The notes beneath the pieces are model-generated. The model did no database searches. It was given only the letters and a program-made list of their open reading frames with translations, and had not been told where the DNA came from. Shown here piece by piece: positions 5,957 through 11,328 of a stretch of DNA of 17,158 bases (position 1 is the first letter of the stretch; each line of letters starts with the position of its first letter). Made by a program: the position numbers and the translations under genes. The stretch is from JACQAI01 sp035507915 (GTDB lineage: Bacteria; Pseudomonadota; Alphaproteobacteria; Elsterales; Elsteraceae), in assembly GCA_035507915.1 (NCBI GenBank), contig DATJNS010000451.1:1-17158 (forward strand), written 5' to 3'.

Positions 5957-7651
5957 CTAGGGTGCGGGATGCGGCAACGCGGGGAACTGCACGATGAAGC
6001 GCGCGCCGCGCACGGCCCGGTCGGCGTCAACGCGGTTCTCGGCCCGGATCGTGCCGCCGTGCGCCTCGACGATCTGCTTGGAGATGCTCAAGCCGAGGCC
6101 CGAATGCAGGCCGAACTTCTCGGCGCGCGGCCGCTCGCTGTAGAACCGATCGAAGATCGCCAGCTCCTTGCCGGGCGGGACGCCGGGCCCTTCGTCCTCG
6201 ATCGACACGCGCACGGTCGGCCCGATGCGCACGGCGACGATCCGGATGGTGCCGTCCGGCGGGCTGAACGAGATCGCGTTGGCGATCAGGTTGCGGAACA
6301 CCTGGACGAGCCGGTCCTCGATGCCGGCGATCACCAGGCCGGCGCGCGCGTCGGCTTCCAGGCTGAGCGCCGGCTGGTCGGCGTCGCCGGTGGCGCGCCG
6401 CACCTCGACCAGCGCGTCGAGCAGCCTGGCGAGATCGACCGGCGCCGGCTCGGCGCGCGCGAGCTCGGCGTCGAGGCGCGACGCCGAGGCGATGTCGCTG
6501 ATCAGCCGATCGATGCGCTGGATGTCCTCGAGCACGAGCGCCATCAAGCGGCGCTGCTGGATCGGATCGGCGATGCGGCCCGCGGTCTCGATCGCGCTGC
6601 GCAGCGAGGTCAGCGGGTTTTTGATCTCGTGCGCGACGTCGGCGGCGAAGCGCTCGATCGCCTCGAGACGCTGGAACTGCGCCTCGGTCATCTCGCGCAG
6701 CGCACGCGACAGGTCGCCGATCTCGTCGCCGCGCCGCGAGAAGTCCGGGATGGCCACGCGCGTGCGGCCCCGGCGCACGCGCTCGGCGGCGAGCGCGAGC
6801 CGGCGGATCGGCCGCGCGATCGTGCCCGCGAGATAGACCGCGAGCAGCACCGTGACGGCGAGCGCGCCGGCGAACACCGCGAGGATCTCGAGCCTGACCG
6901 AGCGCACGTCCTCGTCGATGCCTTGCGAGGAGATCGAGACGCCGAGCGCGCCGACCACCTGGCGGTAGCGCTGCACCGGCACGCCGACGTCGAGCACGAG
7001 GTGGCGGTCGCTGCCGGCGTAGGTCGCGCTCGCCCCTTCGCCGCCGAGCGCGTGGTCGACCTCGGGCAGCCGGTCGGCCGACTCGACCAGCCCGGCGGGG
7101 AACGGCGGCAGGTTCTCGCGCCGCGGCCACCAGTTGAACACCCATTCGTAGAGCGCGACCGAGAGCCGGCTGATCGGATTGCGCGGCGGGATCTCGGGCA
7201 GCGGCGTCACCTGCACCATCCCGCCGCCGCGCGCCGACAGCTGCGAGTCGACGATCAGGTGGCCGTCGGCGTCGAACAGGCGCACGCGCGCGCTGGCCGG
7301 CTCGGCGAGCCGGCGCACCAGCGCCTGGGCCGCGCCCAGGTCGAGGCTGGGCACGCCGGCGTCGGAGACCTCGGTCGCGCCCTCGCCGAGCGCACCCGCG
7401 ATCAGGCGCGCCTGCATGTCGAGCGCGTCGAACTCGCTCTCGGTCAGGCTCTGGTGATAGCGGTCGAGATAGAGCAGGCCGACCGCCAGGATGATGAGCG
7501 CGAGGGCGTTGACCGCGAAGATGCGCACGGTGAGCGGCGACAGGCCGCGGCGCCGGCGCGCCAGCGCGGCGGCGGCCCAATGCCGGCCGGGGCGCGCCGG
7601 CGCGACGCGCGGCGGCTCGATCGGCAGCTTGTCCTCGACCGCCTGGTCCAT
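5957..7651 (-). CDS. chvG: ChvG-type sensor histidine kinase
   Basis: This is a 564-residue membrane sensor kinase. An Arg-rich cytoplasmic N-terminus leads into TM1 (about 43-62). A periplasmic sensing domain of about 190 residues follows, then TM2 (about 256-276) and a HAMP linker (about 279-330). The H-box is FAADVAHEIKNPLTSLRS with phospho-His341. The ATPase domain has N-box FRNLIANAISFSP (452-464), G1 DEGPGVP (486-492), F-box FDRFYSERP and G2 SGLGLSISKQIV. The family (ChvG/ExoS/BvrS) senses acid or host-envelope conditions and phosphorylates ChvI. The adjacent ChvI-type regulator 40 bases upstream and hprK directly downstream reproduce the conserved alphaproteobacterial order. The ATG has GGGAG close upstream. 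All kinase motifs are intact. Confidence 0.93.
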   Translation of the reverse strand: MDQAVEDKLPIEPPRVAPARPGRHWAAAALARRRRGLSPLTVRIFAVNALALIILAVGLLYLDRYHQSLTESEFDALDMQARLIAGALGEGATEVSDAGVPSLDLGAAQALVRRLAEPASARVRLFDADGHLIVDSQLSARGGGMVQVTPLPEIPPRNPISRLSVALYEWVFNWWPRRENLPPFPAGLVESADRLPEVDHALGGEGASATYAGSDRHLVLDVGVPVQRYRQVVGALGVSISSQGIDEDVRSVRLEILAVFAGALAVTVLLAVYLAGTIARPIRRLALAAERVRRGRTRVAIPDFSRRGDEIGDLSRALREMTEAQFQRLEAIERFAADVAHEIKNPLTSLRSAIETAGRIADPIQQRRLMALVLEDIQRIDRLISDIASASRLDAELARAEPAPVDLARLLDALVEVRRATGDADQPALSLEADARAGLVIAGIEDRLVQVFRNLIANAISFSPPDGTIRIVAVRIGPTVRVSIEDEGPGVPPGKELAIFDRFYSERPRAEKFGLHSGLGLSISKQIVEAHGGTIRAENRVDADRAVRGARFIVQFPALPHPAP

Positions 7652-7691
7652 GGGCTCCCAGCGTGGTGGTCAGGCCGGGGGTGTTTTACAC

Positions 7692-8381
7692 CTATCCGCC
7701 GGAGAACTTGTAGCCGACGCCGTAGAGCGTCTCGATGTCGCCGAACGCCGGGTCGAGCGCCTTGAACTTCTTGCGCAGGCGCTTGATGTGGCTGTCGATC
7801 GTGCGGTCGTCGACATAGCCGCCGTCGCCGTAGGCGGCGTCGAGCAGCTGATCGCGGCTCTTCACGTGGCCGGGCCGCTGCGCCAGGGCCTTCAGGATCT
7901 CGAACTCCGTGACGGTCAGATCGATGGCACGGCCGTCCCAGCGGCAGCCGTGGCGGTTCTGGTCGAGCACCAGCCGGCCGCGCACCATCAGGCCGTCGCC
8001 GGCCTCCTGGGGGCCGTCGCGCCGGCGCAGCAGCGTGCGGATGCGCGCGATCAGGAGCGCCTGGCTGAACGGCTTGCGGATGTAGTCGTCGGCGCCGAGC
8101 GCCAGGCCCTTGAGCTCGTCGTCCTCGTCGTCCTTCGAGGTCAGGAAGATGACCGGCAGCGACATGGTCTTGCGCAGCCGGCTCAAGAGCTCCAGCCCGT
8201 CGAGCCGGGGCATCTTGATGTCGAGCACCGCCACGTCGACCGGCTTGGCCTGCAACGCCTTGAGGGCGGTCTCGCCGTCGTCGTAGGTCCGGACGTTGAA
8301 GCCCTCGGCCTCGAGCGCGATCGAGACCGAGGTCAGGATGTTGCGGTCGTCATCGACCAGGGCGATCGTCGGTCCGGGCAT
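7692..8381 (-). CDS. chvI: ChvI-type response regulator, OmpR/PhoB family
   Basis: This is a 229-residue two-domain regulator. The receiver domain (1-120) has the acidic pocket DDD (10-12), phospho-Asp54 in VAVLDIKMPRLDGLELL, Thr81 in FLTSKDDEDDE and Lys103 in YIRKPF. The C-terminal winged-helix domain (about 130-229) shows LTVTEFEILKALAQRPGHVKSRDQLL and the recognition-helix segment DRTIDSHIKRLRKKF, ending TLYGVGYKF. It matches ChvI/ExoI/BvrR closely in layout and precedes its cognate kinase by 40 bases. The ATG at 8379-8381 gives a standard-length protein and has GAGGAA upstream; longer readings run into GC-rich leader. It is the first gene of the minus-strand run, so its promoter should lie in 8382-8550. 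Confidence 0.94.
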   Translation of the reverse strand: MPGPTIALVDDDRNILTSVSIALEAEGFNVRTYDDGETALKALQAKPVDVAVLDIKMPRLDGLELLSRLRKTMSLPVIFLTSKDDEDDELKGLALGADDYIRKPFSQALLIARIRTLLRRRDGPQEAGDGLMVRGRLVLDQNRHGCRWDGRAIDLTVTEFEILKALAQRPGHVKSRDQLLDAAYGDGGYVDDRTIDSHIKRLRKKFKALDPAFGDIETLYGVGYKFSGG

Positions 8382-8399
8382 CGTGTTCCTCGCAAGGCC

Positions 8400-8425
8400 G
8401 GGCGGCGGGCGGCGGGCGGCGGGGG
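8400..8425 (+). other. Putative G-quadruplex motif in the chvI leader
   Basis: On the plus strand three tandem GGGCGGC heptamers are followed by GGGGG. This gives four G-runs of three or more separated by identical 4-base CGGC loops, the canonical pattern for an intramolecular G-quadruplex. It begins about 19 bases upstream of the chvI ATG, just outside the ribosome binding site, so the chvI mRNA is C-rich here and the G-rich strand is the template. An imperfect 8-bp stem (8427-8434 with 8449-8456) lies next to it. The rest of the 169-base divergent region shows no promoter that I would defend. Confidence 0.45.
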
Positions 8426-8550
8426 CGGTTGGGCTAGGCTGATCCCCCGCCCAGCCGTTCTGCCGGTGCAATATCGGGTGCCGGCGGGCGGATTTCGAGC
8501 CGGCGGCACAGGATCGCGGGCGATTGAGGCAATTTTGCGGAGCATGGGCC

Positions 8551-9267
8551 ATGACGGATAGTCCGGGAACGACGGCACGGCGCCTGATCCGCGCGGCCGA
8601 CCGGGCGGTGCTCGCGACCCTGTTGGTACGCCATGACCATGCCGGCTGGCCCTACGGCTCGCTGGTCCTGGTGGCGACCGATCACGATCTCAGCCCGCTG
8701 TTGCTGATCTCGCAGCTCGCCGACCACACCAAGAACATCGCGCGCGACGCCCGCGTGTCGCTGCTGTTCGACGGCACCGCCGGGGCGGTCGATCCGCTGA
8801 CCGGGGCGCGCGTGAGCCTGCTCGGCCGGATCGCGCCCGAGCCGGCGCCGGGCCCCCGGGCGCGCTTCCTTGCCCGCCACCCCTCGGCCGAGGCCTATGC
8901 CGGGTTCGGCGATTTCGGGCTCTGGCGCGTCGCGATCGAGGCCGCCCATCTGGTCGCCGGCTTCGGCCGCATCCATTGGCTGAGCGCGGTCCAGATCGCG
9001 CCGCCGGCACCGCCGCCGGCGCTGGTCACCGCCGAGCCCGACATCATCGCGCACATGAACGCGGATCACGCCGATGCGCTCGATCTCTACGCCCAGCGGT
9101 TGCTCGGGCGCGGCGGCGCCGGCTGGCGCATGACCGGGATCGACGCCGAGGGCTGCGACCTCCGGCGCGAGGGCGAGGTCGCGCGGCTCGATTTCGCCGT
9201 GCCGGTCGACGGTCCCGACGCCGCGCGCGCCGAGCTGGTGCGCCTCGTCAAGGCCGCGCGCGGTTAG
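8551..9267 (+). CDS. HugZ/PNPOx-like split-barrel protein with DUF2470 domain
   Basis: This 238-residue protein has two parts. An N-terminal split beta-barrel of the pyridoxamine 5'-phosphate oxidase-like fold (about 8-150) contains ATLLV, GWPYGSLVLVATD and LLLISQLADHTKNIARDARVSLLF. A C-terminal DUF2470 domain (about 165-238) has the hallmark IIAHMNADHADALDLYAQ. This is the HugZ/CREG-like architecture. HugZ of Helicobacter and Campylobacter degrades haem, but most homologues in other bacteria are untested, so only flavin- or haem-related redox function can be suggested. I chose the ATG at 8551, which has GCGGAG eight bases upstream; a TTG in frame at 8524 is less likely. It is divergent from chvI and converges on the cyclophilin genes, with 6 bases between stop codons. 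Confidence 0.85.
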   Translation: MTDSPGTTARRLIRAADRAVLATLLVRHDHAGWPYGSLVLVATDHDLSPLLLISQLADHTKNIARDARVSLLFDGTAGAVDPLTGARVSLLGRIAPEPAPGPRARFLARHPSAEAYAGFGDFGLWRVAIEAAHLVAGFGRIHWLSAVQIAPPAPPPALVTAEPDIIAHMNADHADALDLYAQRLLGRGGAGWRMTGIDAEGCDLRREGEVARLDFAVPVDGPDAARAELVRLVKAARG

Positions 9268-9273
9268 CGTCCG

Positions 9274-9828
9274 CTACTGGGCGTCGGCCGCGACGCGCAG
9301 CGTGACGATCTTGTCGGGGTTGGCGACCTTGCCGCTCTGCCCCGAGCCTTTCCGCAGCTTGTCGACGTACTCCATGCCGGAGATCACCTTGCCCCAGACC
9401 GTGTACTGGTGGTCGAGATAGGGCTGCGGCGCATAGCAGATGAAGAACTGGCTGTCGGCGCTGTCGGGATCGCTGGTGCGCGCCATCGACACGGTGCCGC
9501 GCACGTGCGGCTCGTTGTTGAACTCGGCCTTGATCGGACCGAGCGGCGAGCCGCCGCCGCCGGTGCCGGTGGGGTCGCCGGTCTGCGCCATGAAGCCGGC
9601 GATCACGCGGTGGAACACGATGCCGTCGTAGAATTTCTGGCGCACCAGCTGCTTGATGTGCGCGACGGTCTTCGGCGCCAGGTCGGGGCGCATCTCGATC
9701 ACGACCGGACCGCCCTCGCTGGTCTGCATGATCAGCAGGTTCTCCTTGTTCTGCGCGTGCGCGCCGGGCGCAACAGTGCCCAGCGCGAAGCCGAACGCTG
9801 CGATCAATGCGACCCTGGCGAACCGCAT
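9274..9828 (-). CDS. Peptidyl-prolyl cis-trans isomerase, cyclophilin type, exported
   Basis: This 184-residue cyclophilin speeds up proline isomerisation during protein folding. A signal peptide is clear (MRFARVALIAAFGFALG, cleavage after AHA at about residue 25), so it should act in the periplasm. The catalytic cyclophilin core includes FYDGIVFHRVIAGFMAQTGDP with the active Arg in FHRV, then RGTVSMART, DSADSQFFI and YTVWGKVISGMEYVD. I place the start at the ATG that opens the signal peptide, preceded by GAGGGG. Two in-frame ATGs upstream (9843, 9849), the outer one overlapping the stop of the next cyclophilin as ATGA, would add up to seven residues. It is downstream of and coupled to the cytoplasmic paralogue. 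Confidence 0.93.
   Translation of the reverse strand: MRFARVALIAAFGFALGTVAPGAHAQNKENLLIMQTSEGGPVVIEMRPDLAPKTVAHIKQLVRQKFYDGIVFHRVIAGFMAQTGDPTGTGGGGSPLGPIKAEFNNEPHVRGTVSMARTSDPDSADSQFFICYAPQPYLDHQYTVWGKVISGMEYVDKLRKGSGQSGKVANPDKIVTLRVAADAQ
9575..9643. repeat. 69-base identical segment shared by the two cyclophilin genes
   Basis: These 69 bases are identical, base for base, to 10156-10224 in the neighbouring cyclophilin gene. They encode RQKFYDGIVFHRVIAGFMAQ and the following TGD, the core of the active site. The flanking parts of the two genes are clearly diverged, so the identity is higher than selection on the protein alone would need at third codon positions. This suggests recent gene conversion between tandem copies. 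Confidence 0.85.
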
Positions 9829-9845
9829 CGTCACGCCCCTCATCC

Positions 9846-10433
9846 TCATGCCTTGGCTCCCTTGACGTCGGCCGCGACCGACATCGATTTGATGCGATCG
9901 GGATCCTGCACCGTGCCGCTGCCCGGCGCGCCCTTCTTGACGGCGTCGACATGCTCCATGCCGGCGATCACCTGGCCCCACACGGTGTACTGGCCGTTGA
10001 GGTGCGGCGCCGGCTCGAACACGATGAAGAACTGGCTGTCGGCGCTGTTGGGGTCCGCCGTGCGCGCCATCGAGCAGGTGCCGCGCACGTGCGACTCGCG
10101 GCTGAACTCGGCGGGCAGCTTGACGCCCGAGCCCCCGGTGCCGGTGCCGGTCGGATCGCCGGTCTGCGCCATGAAGCCGGCGATCACGCGGTGGAACACG
10201 ATGCCGTCGTAGAATTTCTGGCGCGCCAGCTCCTTGATGCGCGCGACGTGCTTGGGCGCCAGGTCGGGCCGCAGATGGATGACGACGCGACCGCCGTCGA
10301 GCTCGAGATAGAGCCGGTCCTCCAGCGCGGGATCGACGTCGCCGCCGGCCTCCGGCGCGCCGGCTGCGCTGGATACCGGCGTGGCCTCCTTCTTCGCGGT
10401 TTTCGCGGGTTTCTTCGGTGCGCGTTTGGCCAT
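9846..10433 (-). CDS. Peptidyl-prolyl cis-trans isomerase, cyclophilin type, cytoplasmic
   Basis: This is a 195-residue cyclophilin without a signal peptide. Instead it starts with a Lys/Pro/Ala-rich tail (AKRAPKKPAKTAKKEATPVS, then an acidic stretch to about residue 38), which suggests a cytoplasmic protein with a flexible basic extension, possibly nucleic-acid or ribosome contacting. The core repeats the catalytic motifs FYDGIVFHRVIAGFMAQTGDP, RGTCSMART, NSADSQFFIVF and YTVWGQVIAGMEHVD. GAGGG lies upstream of the ATG. Its stop overlaps the first possible start of the exported cyclophilin, so the pair forms an operon born of a tandem duplication in which one copy gained or lost its export signal. 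The substrate proteins are unknown. Confidence 0.93.
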   Translation of the reverse strand: MAKRAPKKPAKTAKKEATPVSSAAGAPEAGGDVDPALEDRLYLELDGGRVVIHLRPDLAPKHVARIKELARQKFYDGIVFHRVIAGFMAQTGDPTGTGTGGSGVKLPAEFSRESHVRGTCSMARTADPNSADSQFFIVFEPAPHLNGQYTVWGQVIAGMEHVDAVKKGAPGSGTVQDPDRIKSMSVAADVKGAKA

Positions 10434-10535
10434 GCCGGGGCCCTCAGGGGGAAGACGGGACGCGAACCCTGTACCGCACCACGCAACCCGTCAATGGCCC
10501 TGCGACGACGGCGCTACCCGGACGCGCAACGGCGC

Positions 10536-10850
10536 TCATTCTTCGCCTTCGCGTCGCAAAGCGGTTTCGACGTCTTGCCCACCGAAGAAGATGCCGACGA
10601 TCGAGACCGTCTCGTCCTCGATAGCGAACGCGATCGTGACGCGTCGGCGAAAACCGATGGTGCGCATGCCGCGCCGCAGGTCGTCGCGACGCGTCCCGCG
10701 TTTCGGAAAGGTCGTGAAGCTTTCACAATAGTCGACGATCGCAGTCATGAACGCGAGCGCGACTCTCGGGCCCGCCTCGCCGGCGATATAGCTGTAGATC
10801 GATGCGAGCTGCGCCTGCGCCTCGGGCGCAAAGACGACGCGGTAAGCCAA
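10536..10850 (-). CDS. parE: ParE family type II toxin
   Basis: This 104-residue protein has the RelE/ParE fold. It has the opening MAYRVVFAPEAQAQL and an alpha-helical hairpin to about residue 45. The strongly conserved ParE tail follows: FPKRGTRRDDLRRGMRTIGFRRRVTIAFAI and then VSIVGIFFGGQDVE. ParE toxins inhibit DNA gyrase, and the partner antitoxin binds and neutralises them. The reading frame opens at TTG; there is no ATG or GTG that keeps the conserved MxYRVVF start, so a weak start codon is likely. It begins 4 bases after the antitoxin stop, which implies coupled translation and a lower yield than the antitoxin. The protein looks complete. Gyrase as target is a family-level inference. 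Confidence 0.93.
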   Translation of the reverse strand: MAYRVVFAPEAQAQLASIYSYIAGEAGPRVALAFMTAIVDYCESFTTFPKRGTRRDDLRRGMRTIGFRRRVTIAFAIEDETVSIVGIFFGGQDVETALRREGEE

Positions 10851-10854
10851 GTGA

Positions 10855-11136
10855 TCAACGGGGGGCTTTGGTCGCTCGCCTGTGCGCTCGCGCGAGAGTT
10901 TTCCGCACGTCCTGCACGGATACGGCTCGTGACGGATCAGCCTTCAGCGCGTCGTAAGCCGGCACGGCCTGCGCGCGCAGCCAGTGTTCAACCACCCTGT
11001 CCCGCGCGAGCAACGCCCGCAGCCCGTCCCGGATCACCTCGCTCTCCGTCGCATACTCGCCCGATGCAACCTTCTCGCGAATCATGTCCGCCATCTCGTT
11101 GGGCAGCGTAACGCTCAATTGGCGCGTGGAACGCAT
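10855..11136 (-). CDS. parD: ParD-like ribbon-helix-helix antitoxin
   Basis: This is a 93-residue type II antitoxin. The N-terminal half is a ribbon-helix-helix DNA-binding domain: TRQLSVTLPNEMADMIREKVASGEYATESEVIRDGLRALL. The beginning strand (RQLSVTL) contacts operator DNA as a dimer, and the ESEVIRDGL helix is typical of ParD/CC2985. The C-terminal half (about 48-93), ending in a basic tail (RRATKAPR), should wrap around the toxin. The ATG has GAGAGGG upstream. It precedes the ParE toxin, the normal order. A promoter overlapped by a perfect palindrome lies 29-61 bases upstream, which fits autorepression by ParD or the ParD-ParE complex. Confidence 0.93.
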   Translation of the reverse strand: MRSTRQLSVTLPNEMADMIREKVASGEYATESEVIRDGLRALLARDRVVEHWLRAQAVPAYDALKADPSRAVSVQDVRKTLARAHRRATKAPR

Positions 11137-11164
11137 CGGGAAATCCCTCTCGGAACCATTTGCG

Positions 11165-11181
11165 ATAGGATTTAATCCTAT
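11165..11181. promoter_or_regulatory. Perfect 17-base palindrome, candidate ParD operator
   Basis: ATAGGATT - T - AATCCTAT is a perfect inverted repeat with a single-base centre. It is AT-rich in otherwise very GC-rich DNA, 29 bases upstream of the antitoxin ATG, and overlaps the proposed -10 box. Ribbon-helix-helix antitoxins bind such short palindromes and repress their own operon. The assignment as operator is inferred from position and symmetry. Confidence 0.65.
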
Positions 11182-11197
11182 TCCAACGCCACATCAA
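11170..11197 (-). promoter_or_regulatory. Candidate sigma-70 promoter of parDE
   Basis: Read on the minus strand, TTGATG (11197-11192) is followed after 16 bases by TTAAAT (11175-11170). Both are reasonable -35 and -10 matches at acceptable spacing. Transcription would start near 11162 and give a leader of about 26 bases before the parD ATG, which includes the GAGAGGG ribosome binding site. Confidence 0.5.
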
Positions 11198-11212
11198 GCA
11201 GCCACGAGCGCA

Positions 11213-11234
11213 TGCCGCCGCCATCAAGGCGGCA
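11213..11234. other. Short GC hairpin between polA and parD
   Basis: TGCCGCC (11213-11219) pairs with GGCGGCA (11228-11234) around an 8-base loop. No T-tract follows on either strand. It could help separate polA transcription from the toxin-antitoxin operon, but the evidence is only the stem. Confidence 0.3.
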
Positions 11235-11302
11235 GCGGGGACTCGTTTCCGAAGTGATCCAGGTTATCGAGCGGCTCTGACGAACAATGGCGCCCAGAAC
11301 AC

Positions 11303-11328
11303 CGACCGCCCGGGCGACTCGGCGGTCG
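11303..11328 (-). terminator. Possible terminator after polA
   Basis: An 8-bp stem (CGACCGCC with GGCGGTCG, 10-base loop) starts immediately past the polA stop codon. The U-tract is missing (GTGTTC follows), so it is at best a weak intrinsic terminator or a 3'-end stabilising hairpin. Confidence 0.4.

Noticed and set aside
7680..7692. Small inverted repeat GGTGT-TTT-ACACC between chvI and chvG
   Set aside because: Five-base arms overlapping the chvI stop are too short to distinguish from chance.
5534..7765. A 743-codon plus-strand open frame opposite hprK and chvG
   Set aside because: Same cause: it is the mirror of genes with intact catalytic motifs, has a biased composition and no domain.
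8551..9267. Calling the HugZ-like protein a haem oxygenase
   Set aside because: The fold and DUF2470 match, but no residue proves haem binding or cleavage and no haem uptake genes are nearby, so only the family name is given.
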